Shown here piece after piece: positions 24,954-32,147 of a DNA stretch of 32,623 nt (its first letter is position 1; each line of letters opens with the position of its first letter). The position numbers and the translations under genes are program-made. Origin of the DNA: a virus; the IMG/VR virus record IMGVR_UViG_3300000116_009546, positions 1 to 32,623 of that record, one strand, 5' to 3'. The notes beneath the pieces were generated by a model, which did not search any database, was not told the origin of the DNA, and saw only the letters and a list, made by a program, of their open reading frames with translations.

Positions 24954-25827
24954 TGGCTTCAAGTACTTTTTTTATTGTTTTTTTGGCATGTCCCAACTTT
25001 TCACTAATTTTTGTAAGATGAAATCCTTGTTTATATAAAGACAAAACTTTAGGAGTTATTGATTCTATAAATTTTTGACTCTTCTCTTGATGAGTCTTTT
25101 TTATTTTTTCATTCTTTGCTTCGTGATTTATATTTCTATCTGCAAAAGTTGGTTTAGGTGGGGGATATTCTTTTTGCCAATCAGTTTCGGGAAATCTTTC
25201 GTTTAAGATCCTATATAAACATCTCTGGCCCATACCTAAATGTTGCGCTGCATGAGTTCTGTTATTGTCATGCATTTTTAATGCTAAAATTATTTTGTTT
25301 TTAAAAGCTTTTCTTTCTGATTTTGGCCATGGAATCCACTTGCCATTTTTCCATATCATGTTAGATTTTTGTTCTTTAGTGATATTATTATGCCTATTGG
25401 ATTGACCCTTTTTAAACTTGACACAATTTTGAACACAATTCTTTTGTGTTATATTATTGTATCTATTTGTGTAACCTTCTGGTCTAGGATGAATGTATTT
25501 AAATAAATGATCTGCTATGTTAGGAAATGAACAATTTTTTACATGCTCCCAGTCTTTAAGGTTTAACTTTAAATTATTTATCGAGCTTTTTCGTCTTAAA
25601 AGATTTATCTGTAAAGATTTAACTTTTAATCTCGGCTCAGTCTCTCTTACTTTTTTAATTAAAATATCTTTAACTAGCTCCAAGGATCTGGCCTTTATTA
25701 TTGTTTTGTAATCGACTTCTTCTCCATCTGCGTTTCTTTCAGTAAAAAACACACTCCAATATTGATCAAAAGAGTATTTTTCTTTTTTTTGTTTGTGATA
25801 TTTTTTATTGTTTTTCATTTTAATCAT
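24946..25827 (-). CDS. Double helix-turn-helix DNA-binding protein
   Basis: 293 residues, strongly basic; start at 25827, or at the next Met at 25818. A Fis-type HTH lies at about 175-210 (KIILALKMHDNNRTHAAQHL then GMGQRCLYRILNERFP), and a second resolvase-like HTH closes the protein (PKVLSLYKQGFHLTKISEKL then GHAKKTIKKVLEANE). The middle has a duplicated element: NRYNNITQKNCVQNCVKF and NRHNNITKEQK about 25 residues apart, with Cys in a CX3C pair between. I know no protein with this exact arrangement. It lies between a small membrane protein and the sigma-like gene, overlapping both, so a regulatory role is likely. Confidence 0.6.
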   Translation of the reverse strand: MIKMKNNKKYHKQKKEKYSFDQYWSVFFTERNADGEEVDYKTIIKARSLELVKDILIKKVRETEPRLKVKSLQINLLRRKSSINNLKLNLKDWEHVKNCSFPNIADHLFKYIHPRPEGYTNRYNNITQKNCVQNCVKFKKGQSNRHNNITKEQKSNMIWKNGKWIPWPKSERKAFKNKIILALKMHDNNRTHAAQHLGMGQRCLYRILNERFPETDWQKEYPPPKPTFADRNINHEAKNEKIKKTHQEKSQKFIESITPKVLSLYKQGFHLTKISEKLGHAKKTIKKVLEANE

Positions 25828-26050
25828 CTAGTGAATCATCAACTTGTTTTTTGAAATCAGGATTGTTGTTGTATTCTGATATAGACTTTCCTACATAAAA
25901 AGAATATTTGTCTATAAATATAACAACCCCAACTATTATATACATATTGATGTCGTATGGACCAATGCTCATAAATAAACAAAATCCTAATAAGGCATAG
26001 GGTAAAAATTTATTTAAGAGATATTCTATTAGAGCTTGATTATTATTCAT
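25820..26050 (-). CDS. Small membrane protein of unknown function
   Basis: 76 residues. Two hydrophobic stretches, FLPYALLGFCLFMSIG (15-30) and INMYIIVGVVIFIDKY (34-49), are probably transmembrane helices joined by a tight GPYD turn, with both ends polar. The C-terminus is acidic (QVDDSLDD). Size and layout would permit a holin-like or membrane-anchor role, but there is no lysis gene nearby and I do not recognise it. It overlaps the sigma factor upstream and the HTH gene downstream by 8 bases each. Confidence 0.5.
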   Translation of the reverse strand: MNNNQALIEYLLNKFLPYALLGFCLFMSIGPYDINMYIIVGVVIFIDKYSFYVGKSISEYNNNPDFKKQVDDSLDD

Positions 26051-26651
26051 TTTCGAAATTTCCGTATACTTTGTAATTATTAATTTTTGATTGAGTGCAT
26101 TTTAATAAATGAACTCTCAGCCTATGTAAGGTAGATGAAACGGCTCCCATGCTTCTTCCAACATTTTTAGATATTTCTTTCATTGATTTACCTTCCTTAA
26201 ACCATAGTTTACAAATATCAATCATATGTGTAGGTAATTGTGTATAACAAATATCTAAGGCTTTTTTGTTTATATCGTACTCTTCTAAAAATTCTTCTTG
26301 TTCTTCTAAAATGGAATCAATTAATTCATTACTAAATGTTAATTTGCTTCTACCTTTTTTCGTTCTAAAGGCCATGATTTGGTAACGGCAAATAGCAAAA
26401 GCCCAATGTTTGAGCTCTCCTAAGTTGGGGTCAAACTCCCTTTGTTTTTTGCACAAAATTAAATTTGTGTCTTGTAAAATGTCCTTTGCATCTTCTTTAT
26501 TGAAGACGGCAGACATTATAAATGAAAATAACTGACCTTGAATTTTACTTATTTCAGTATCAAAATCAAACGGTAAACTAAAGCAAAGATCTTTCGAATT
26601 CCCATTGCTTTGAGTACGGGTTGAATTTTTCAATTGAGATGTTTTGTACAT
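26043..26651 (-). CDS. ECF sigma factor, Rhodopirellula/Verrucomicrobium-like
   Basis: Sigma-70 family, ECF type, 202 residues. Sigma2 spans about 36-100: QGQLFSFIMSAVFNKEDAKD then ILQDTNLILCKKQREFDPNL, continuing ELKHWAFAICRYQIMAFRTK with the DNA-melting aromatic residues. Sigma4 spans about 130-186 with the HTH SMKEISKNVGRSMGAVSSTL followed by HRLRVHLLKC. The DAxDxLQxTNxxL signature and the C-terminal LxxC match, from memory, the ECF family named after Rhodopirellula and Verrucomicrobium. The start overlaps the preceding gene by 74 bases; no better in-frame start before the sigma2 region is seen except a TTG six codons in. No anti-sigma factor next to it is evident. Confidence 0.88.
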   Translation of the reverse strand: MYKTSQLKNSTRTQSNGNSKDLCFSLPFDFDTEISKIQGQLFSFIMSAVFNKEDAKDILQDTNLILCKKQREFDPNLGELKHWAFAICRYQIMAFRTKKGRSKLTFSNELIDSILEEQEEFLEEYDINKKALDICYTQLPTHMIDICKLWFKEGKSMKEISKNVGRSMGAVSSTLHRLRVHLLKCTQSKINNYKVYGNFENE

Positions 26652-26814
26652 TAAGATTTTTTTTGGTTAACATTGAATCGTGAGATATCAGGGCATCATC
26701 AGCACTTTCTGACATATAATAGTGGAAGCTGTCCATTGCACTATGTTCTAAGCCTGCATTATATTTTATTCTATATTCAAAAACAGGATTAGATTGATAT
26801 TTTTTATTTTTCAT
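26578..26814 (-). CDS. Small conserved-looking protein of unknown function
   Basis: 78 residues from the ATG at 26814; an in-frame upstream start would add 12 unlikely residues. The order is FEYRIKYNAGLEHSAMDSFH, YYMSESADDALISHDSMLTK, then NISIEKFNPYSKQWEFERS. It reads like a compact alpha/beta domain of a kind I believe is common in large phages, but I cannot name a function. Its final 74 bases are shared, in another frame, with the ECF sigma start, and its start overlaps the previous gene by 11 bases. Confidence 0.6.
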   Translation of the reverse strand: MKNKKYQSNPVFEYRIKYNAGLEHSAMDSFHYYMSESADDALISHDSMLTKKNLNVQNISIEKFNPYSKQWEFERSLL

Positions 26815-26974
26815 CTGACCAATAAATTTCATCCAACAACACAAACACAACTTCGTCTTCGATTTCTAAGTCTACTCCGACAGCTTGACCTTCAGATACA
26901 GGAATGTCTGATTCTTTATAAAAAAATTCTTCTACCGAAGAGGCATAAACTATTTGACAAGATTTTATATTCAT
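26804..26974 (-). CDS. Small acidic protein of unknown function
   Basis: 56 residues, ATG at 26974, TAA at 26804-26806. It reads MNIKSCQIVYASSVEEFFYK and then an acidic beta-like stretch with VDLEIEDEVVFVLLDEIYW, ending in SDEK. The frame fits the operon exactly: it starts 2 bases after the stop of the upstream gene and overlaps the next start by 11 bases, so it fills an otherwise unexplained 120-base interval. No family recognised. Confidence 0.6.
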   Translation of the reverse strand: MNIKSCQIVYASSVEEFFYKESDIPVSEGQAVGVDLEIEDEVVFVLLDEIYWSDEK

Positions 26975-26976
26975 AA

Positions 26977-27252
26977 TTATTCTTCGAACATTGTTAATTG
27001 GTTTTGATCTATTTTCTGATCTGATTCTAATTCTATCATAACATCATCCATTTTGTCAATACTTTTTTTATCTCTCATCCAGTTTCTTTGAGCTACTCGA
27101 ACAACAAAACGCATAAAAGCAAAAGCATATACTTTATTTAGCTGTATACTATCAGCGTCGTTTTCTTTATCAGAGTCAGTTTCAATTATGAATTTTTTAT
27201 TTTCTTCATCATAAGTGAACTTGGCATGTTTCAATTTTTTAACAATTTTCAT
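26977..27252 (-). CDS. Small phage-like protein of unknown function
   Basis: 91 residues from the ATG at 27252. This start overlaps the upstream stop by 4 bases (ATGA) and has GGAGG 8 bases before it, one of the few good Shine-Dalgarno matches in the window, although that GGAGG is also coding sequence; an upstream start at 27267 is less likely. The second half, NKVYAFAFMRFVVRVAQRNW, is an amphipathic basic helix, followed by an acidic tail ending DQNQLTMFEE. No family recognised. Charge layout suggests a nucleic-acid- or protein-binding role. Confidence 0.55.
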   Translation of the reverse strand: MKIVKKLKHAKFTYDEENKKFIIETDSDKENDADSIQLNKVYAFAFMRFVVRVAQRNWMRDKKSIDKMDDVMIELESDQKIDQNQLTMFEE

Positions 27253-28013
27253 AAAAAATTCCTCCAACCAGATCCAGTTTTTTTAAATAAATCACCATTT
27301 GCTCTTAAAGCAGTTGTACTGAATGGGTCAATCCCCTCACTCAATAATAGAAAATTGAATAATGGTTGATCTCTATAAGACAAATATTGGTTAGAATAGT
27401 ATTTCCAAAACAAAGAAGAAAGCTTTTTGTATGTAGTATTATTGGGATTATATCCTATGACTGTGTTTTCAAAATACTGACTAAAATCAAATGAGACATT
27501 TTTATTTAAATTTTTTAAAAAATTTATTGATGTTTCCATAATTGATTCGCTATCTCTGCCTGATCTAATAATATTTTTAACTTCGGCATTTATTCCACCA
27601 TTTACGACCGAGGAATCTCTGTGTGGGCTCAATCCAAATCCAGCTTTGCTTTTAGATATTGATCTAGCAAGATTCTCCCAGTCATAATCAGGTATGGGGC
27701 TAAGCCAACTATCGCAATAAAAAATAAAATCATATTTCCGTAAAATTTTCCAACACAGAAATTTTGGAAACCTTGATTTTTTAGCGTTTAATATGCAAAT
27801 ACTTTTGTTCGCTTCTTGTAATCTAACATTCTCATAATTTTTACTTAAATTAGTAAAGAAATCTTCCTTTACATTTCTTAAAGACCATTGTGTATTTAAT
27901 TTAAAATTTGAATAAACTATATAGTCGTATTTAGGATTTTTTTTAAAAGATCCTATTCGGCAGGATGTAGAAATTTGGTCTCCAAACAAAGATGTTATGA
28001 AGCATATTTTCAT
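27249..28013 (-). CDS. TOD1/MUCI70-like (DUF616-type) glycosyltransferase
   Basis: 254 residues. The order of motifs follows the TOD1/MUCI70 glycosyltransferase-like domain: KYDYIVYSNFKLNTQWSLRN (28-47), SRFPKFLCWKILRKYDFIFY then CDSWLSP (80-106, D101 in the DXD-like place), a PHRDSSVV block near 135-143, and RDQPLFNFLLL near 217. No membrane helix is seen. It sits in the minus-strand operon between the DNA methyltransferase and small regulatory genes, overlapping both by 4 bases, away from the main glycan cassette. Acceptor unknown. Confidence 0.7.
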   Translation of the reverse strand: MKICFITSLFGDQISTSCRIGSFKKNPKYDYIVYSNFKLNTQWSLRNVKEDFFTNLSKNYENVRLQEANKSICILNAKKSRFPKFLCWKILRKYDFIFYCDSWLSPIPDYDWENLARSISKSKAGFGLSPHRDSSVVNGGINAEVKNIIRSGRDSESIMETSINFLKNLNKNVSFDFSQYFENTVIGYNPNNTTYKKLSSLFWKYYSNQYLSYRDQPLFNFLLLSEGIDPFSTTALRANGDLFKKTGSGWRNFL

Positions 28014-29077
28014 TTGTTTATATTTCTTACCATTTCAAGGCACATTTTAGGAGGAAAACACTCTCCTAACACTTTGCGAATAAAACTTTCGCTATATTTG
28101 CCTTCTAAATTATCTAGATAATTCTCAGGCAATCCACATAGGATAATTAACTCCCTGACACTCATGACTCTAGCATCTGAATAAGTGCCATCAGCGAGTA
28201 ATTTTCCTGGGTGAACATTATTTTGGCTTGAAATTGCTCCATTGCACATAGTTACAGTAGGAGATGGCTTATCCCATTCTATTCTTTTATAAGTAGTCAT
28301 GAAACCTTTAATTCTTCTTCCATCTTTCTTAGGGTAATGAATTTTATTGTTAAATGCTGTTTGGCCTGTTGGAGTATTTTTCATCCAAATGACATGATTT
28401 TCATTATGTTTTTTTGCATAATGCCAAGGTAAGGCAGAATTAAGTCCAGACTCTAAAGAAGGTAGATGGCCTATTGCATCCCTAGTTGAGATTGTATTGG
28501 TGTTAGGTTCTGGGTGTTTCCAGTCGCCACCTTTAGATATCAAACCTATAAATCTTTTTCTTGATTGTGGAGTATTGTAATCTTTGGAATCTAAAATTTT
28601 GTAATTCATCTTATAGTCAGAAGGCAACTGGCTGTTTATGTAATCAATAATATTAATCACCTCCGAACCTGTATCAATGAAAGTTGTAGCCATTCCTGGA
28701 ACATTTTCTATTAGCATGTAATCAGGAAGTAGGTCATTAAAAACTTCTAAAGCATGAATAATTAATTTATTTCTTGGATCATTGTAACTATGAATACTTT
28801 TATTTTTTAGAGCATTAGCCGCACTCATACCTTGACAAGGCGGCGTTGCAATAATTAAATCTATTCCGTTTAGTGAGTCTGGAATACTGTCGTATATATT
28901 TGATTTAACCTCTGGGTCACACACGTCACCGCAAACGATTTTTGAATCAGGGTGAAGATCTTGATAAAGCTCGCATCTATTTTCCTCTAATTCATTTGCA
29001 ACAACAACATTTACGCCTAAAGTTTTTAAATAAACTTCTCCAAATCCAACATTACTAAATAAAGACAAAGCATTCAT
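28010..29077 (-). CDS. DNA (cytosine-5)-methyltransferase, orphan
   Basis: C5-cytosine DNA methyltransferase of 355 residues from the ATG at 29077, which overlaps the upstream stop (ATGA). Motif I NALSLFSNVGFGEVYLKTLG (2-21), motif IV ATPPCQGMSAANAL with catalytic C81, motif VI ENVPGM (124-129), motif VIII QSRKRFIGL (171-179), a target-recognition region from about 200 to 290, and motif X GECFPPKMCLEMVRNI at the end are all present, so it looks active. No restriction endonuclease is adjacent. In phage, such orphan enzymes usually protect the genome from host restriction or alter gene expression. Target sequence cannot be inferred. Confidence 0.92.
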   Translation of the reverse strand: MNALSLFSNVGFGEVYLKTLGVNVVVANELEENRCELYQDLHPDSKIVCGDVCDPEVKSNIYDSIPDSLNGIDLIIATPPCQGMSAANALKNKSIHSYNDPRNKLIIHALEVFNDLLPDYMLIENVPGMATTFIDTGSEVINIIDYINSQLPSDYKMNYKILDSKDYNTPQSRKRFIGLISKGGDWKHPEPNTNTISTRDAIGHLPSLESGLNSALPWHYAKKHNENHVIWMKNTPTGQTAFNNKIHYPKKDGRRIKGFMTTYKRIEWDKPSPTVTMCNGAISSQNNVHPGKLLADGTYSDARVMSVRELIILCGLPENYLDNLEGKYSESFIRKVLGECFPPKMCLEMVRNINK

Positions 29078-29610
29078 CTGTATTCTTTCCTTAATAATCT
29101 CCATCTTTCAGAATCAATTTCCTGACGTCCAGAGTCAATAGATTTTATCATTTCAAGTGTGTTTTCAATTGAATTATATATATATTTATGGGGCACCATT
29201 CCAAGCAACCAAAGAGGAGTTTGCTTTTTTCCTCCTTCAATGCTAATAAATATAGGTTTTTTCATACGTACAGCTGTAACTATTTCTTCTGCACTGCCCC
29301 ACGATGCTACATCAGGGTATATATGAGCTATTATAAAATCAGATCGATCAACTAAATTTAAATCGTAAGATCTAATAATTTTCATTTTTTCAGCTACTGA
29401 ATCGTAATCTTTATTACTTAAAGACGATAGCATTTCTTTTCGAGCATTCTCATCCTCATCAATGTCTTTAACAAATGGTTTTTTATAAGGATCAAAGCAT
29501 GTAATATTAAGTGGTTTTAAAGCTCTAGAGACTTGATCTCTCCAGCTGCGACCATTTTTATATTGCATATGGCCAACCAAATACACTTTGGTTTTATATA
29601 AAACATTCAT
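29074..29610 (-). CDS. Nucleoside 2-deoxyribosyltransferase-like protein
   Basis: 178 residues. The N-terminus KVYLVGHMQYKNGRSWRDQV with FDPYKKPF about 20 residues later, then IIRSYDLNLVDRSDFIIAHI and YPDVASWGSAEEIVTAVRMK, followed by PIFI, fits the nucleoside 2-deoxyribosyltransferase fold, including the acidic residues of the G-[TS]-x-x-E region. These enzymes cleave or exchange the base of deoxynucleosides. It overlaps the cytosine methyltransferase gene by 4 bases, which suggests linked roles in nucleotide salvage or DNA modification. Exact activity unproven. Confidence 0.75.
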   Translation of the reverse strand: MNVLYKTKVYLVGHMQYKNGRSWRDQVSRALKPLNITCFDPYKKPFVKDIDEDENARKEMLSSLSNKDYDSVAEKMKIIRSYDLNLVDRSDFIIAHIYPDVASWGSAEEIVTAVRMKKPIFISIEGGKKQTPLWLLGMVPHKYIYNSIENTLEMIKSIDSGRQEIDSERWRLLRKEYR

Positions 29611-29618
29611 TTTAAATT

Positions 29619-30242
29619 TTAAATATGAAACCTTAACAAGGATGCGACATCAACATTTCTTTCTGGCTTCCAATCTGAAATGTATCTATGGAGCTTGATT
29701 TTGTTTTTTTCTATTAAATTCCAATATTCTTCTGAATCAAGTTCAGAAACTTTATCTACATCATGACCTGCGCCTATAATTAATGGGAAGTGTTTTAATA
29801 TATCAGAATCAACCATGTCTTTAAATAAAGGATATTCAGCTCCTTCTATGTTAACTTTCATTATATTGAAATCACTATCAAAAGAAGGAACTTCTTCTTT
29901 TATCCACTTTGAAAAAACTACAGAATCAACTTCTTCGAATTCATCTGTAACATTATGTTTTGTTCTGAATATGGAATGACCTACTTCTCCTGGTTGTAAA
30001 TTTTTATCGACATGATAAAGTTTTATTTTATCACCATGTTTGTTTGATATGGCTTTATGTATAATATTTACATTCGGGAAGCCCGAGAATCTCTCAACGT
30101 TATATTGAGCAAACTTTTTGCATGCTTCAAAACCATAGCAGTGATAATCCGAAATATTTAGAGAAGGAAATATCTTTGATATAAAATCATTTAATTCATA
30201 ACCTACATGAAGCCCTAGATCAAAATAATTAACTCGCCTCAT
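29619..30242 (-). CDS. FkbM-family methyltransferase
   Basis: FkbM-type SAM methyltransferase of 207 residues. Signatures: VNYFDLGLHVGYELNDFISK (4-23; motif I is DLGLHVG, for the more usual DVGANxG), HCYGFEACKKFAQYNV, NIIHKAISNKHGDKIKLYHV, and NIMKVNIEGAEYPLFKDMV, which is the most diagnostic block. Enzymes of this family O-methylate sugars or secondary metabolites. It overlaps the next upstream gene in the operon by 4 bases. It is a further methyltransferase beside the six of the left cassette, but placed in the modification/replication operon. Confidence 0.82.
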   Translation of the reverse strand: MRRVNYFDLGLHVGYELNDFISKIFPSLNISDYHCYGFEACKKFAQYNVERFSGFPNVNIIHKAISNKHGDKIKLYHVDKNLQPGEVGHSIFRTKHNVTDEFEEVDSVVFSKWIKEEVPSFDSDFNIMKVNIEGAEYPLFKDMVDSDILKHFPLIIGAGHDVDKVSELDSEEYWNLIEKNKIKLHRYISDWKPERNVDVASLLRFHI

Positions 30243-31009
30243 TTGTTTTTTAATATTTTAATGAACTCTCTAGCCTGCTTTGGCGGAACATCATTAAAAT
30301 CAAACCAAGATGATGGATCTACAGAGTGTTTTTTAAAATCATAGACTCCATCTTTATACCATTTCCTTAGCTTCTCTAAGAAACCATCGAAATCCAAAAT
30401 ACCATGATCAGAACAAAGAGTTTTTAGCATTCCTTGTGGGGATAGAGCCGAAGAATCAGCCATGGTTTTTATTGGAGATCCGTCTGATTTATCTATTTCA
30501 TCATCCCCAACAATATGTACATTTAAAAAATTTCTAACACATCTAACAAAAGCTCTGTTGCATGCAATTGTTTCTAAGAATTTTGTAGCAAAACTGCTAG
30601 TATTGTTTAATGTAGCATTAGCCATGTCTTGAAATACTATAGGCTGATTAGCGGTCTCATAGTTAGGCAAAAACGATATTGTACAAATCACAGCGACATG
30701 ATCTTTTTCGCATTTTACAGTTTCATAGCTAACCGAATCAAAGCCTCTAAGTTTTGCTAATTCTTTGATTCCACTAAGCTTTATTAGCAATTGATGATCT
30801 CCAAGTCCTTCGATGCTCCTAGGCAAAGGTTTTTTTCTTGAATCAAACCAACTTTTGTTAGGAAATAAATGTTCATCCTTAACCATAGACCTCCAGTCTA
30901 TAGATCCATCTTCATTAAATGAATAATCTATGTTGGATAGTAATCCATACTCATCTCTTGAGTATAGATCGATTGCTTTTAATCTTTTATTTGTTTGTCG
31001 TGTGCTCAT
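30239..31009 (-). CDS. Putative single-strand annealing (Rad52/ERF-like) protein
   Basis: 256 residues. A central block (CEKDHVAVICTISFLP about 100-115, then FLETIACNRAFVRCVRNFLN about 144-163) has the strand and the ET-x-A-x-x-RA-x-x-R-x-x-R helix pattern of phage Rad52/ERF-type annealing proteins. The last 60 residues (GMLKTLCSDHGILDFDGFLE to PPKQAREFIKILKNK) resemble the C-terminal helical tails of such proteins. These anneal complementary single strands in phage recombination. Match is by pattern, not by clear homology. Its 5' end overlaps the neighbouring gene by 23 bases. Confidence 0.42.
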   Translation of the reverse strand: MSTRQTNKRLKAIDLYSRDEYGLLSNIDYSFNEDGSIDWRSMVKDEHLFPNKSWFDSRKKPLPRSIEGLGDHQLLIKLSGIKELAKLRGFDSVSYETVKCEKDHVAVICTISFLPNYETANQPIVFQDMANATLNNTSSFATKFLETIACNRAFVRCVRNFLNVHIVGDDEIDKSDGSPIKTMADSSALSPQGMLKTLCSDHGILDFDGFLEKLRKWYKDGVYDFKKHSVDPSSWFDFNDVPPKQAREFIKILKNK

Positions 31010-32147
31010 AAATATAATAAAAATCTTGGTCTTCCCAGAAATCGTTTGTATCCAAAATGCGGTTATACTCTTCTAATTGCTTACCTACAATCCAGTGAGC
31101 TTTAGATGCATATTTGCCAGATTTTGAATACATGGTTTTCGAAGTTTTAAAAACACTATTTTTGCATATTTTAGCGATTTTGTCAAGCATGTTTTTATTT
31201 ATATGAATATATTCTATATCTTCGTCTATGAACTGACTTCTTATTTTATTTATGATATCTTTCTTGTAACAAACAAGTTGATAATTAATATTAAATCTTT
31301 TTAAATTTAATAAAAAATCTTTGTCGATTGAATTCTCGATTCGATAAACTAACTTATCTACAGAGCCTTTGCACGCATAAAGGAAATTGACTGAAAAAGG
31401 TTGGGATGTTATTAGTCCAATCCTTCTGCCTCTACTACAAAAGGAAATTATTTTATTTTCATCAAAATTAAGATCGGCACGTATGTTCAATACACATTTC
31501 GGAAAAAAGTCATCAGCACAATCGAAATCAGGTATGACTTCTATCATTTTCATGTGAGCTGAATCTCCCGAATGCACCATATTATAATTATCTAGGTCAT
31601 GCTTGATGCCAAGTTCATTTAGTATTTTCGATGCAACATGAGATGGATCTATTTTATCTATTGTCTTTTCTTGTTCGTTGACGTCCAATGAAGCATGCAT
31701 TTCCCCTTTGGGGGATTCGACAAATGCGCAACCATCTTTGATTGGTAAACCAAAATAATCAGAATTAAAACACGAAAATAAACAAACTAACTTTGTGTCA
31801 GAAAAATAAGACAAATAGGATAAATAATTTAGACAATTAAAATGAAGCAAGGATCTTTTAATAATGTAAGCAGTTTGATTAAAGTTTTTGCCTGAGTGAT
31901 TGATTGTGTTATCAATCATGGGGCTATTAGGTTCTCCCACTTTCAAAATAGATATATCATGCTCTTTTAATTTTGGATAAATTAAATCAACCACCTGCTG
32001 CCAATGAAAGTAGAAAGACGAGTTTTTGGATGGATTTATATCAAATGTAATATATTTATTCTCGCAAACTGGTGTAAAACATTCGTTAATGTCAGGGCTG
32101 TTCAGTTTAAGTGCCGACTGCAGTGCGTATGAATCTAGTTTGTTCAT
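30987..32147 (-). CDS. GT9/heptosyltransferase-like protein, C-terminal half
   Basis: 386 residues. The segment YITFDINPSKNSSFYFHWQQ, then VVDLIYPKLKEHDISILKVG, and FNQTAYIIKRSLLHFNCLNY resemble the ADP-heptose:LPS heptosyltransferase C-terminal lobe (strand-helix-Gly pattern, then the T-x-x-x-A helix). After about residue 170 I do not recognise the rest, so there may be a second domain. The preceding gene looks like the N-terminal lobe of the same fold, joined by ATGA. LPS-type substrate would fit a Gram-negative host; that is inference. Confidence 0.5.
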   Translation of the reverse strand: MNKLDSYALQSALKLNSPDINECFTPVCENKYITFDINPSKNSSFYFHWQQVVDLIYPKLKEHDISILKVGEPNSPMIDNTINHSGKNFNQTAYIIKRSLLHFNCLNYLSYLSYFSDTKLVCLFSCFNSDYFGLPIKDGCAFVESPKGEMHASLDVNEQEKTIDKIDPSHVASKILNELGIKHDLDNYNMVHSGDSAHMKMIEVIPDFDCADDFFPKCVLNIRADLNFDENKIISFCSRGRRIGLITSQPFSVNFLYACKGSVDKLVYRIENSIDKDFLLNLKRFNINYQLVCYKKDIINKIRSQFIDEDIEYIHINKNMLDKIAKICKNSVFKTSKTMYSKSGKYASKAHWIVGKQLEEYNRILDTNDFWEDQDFYYIYEHTTNK

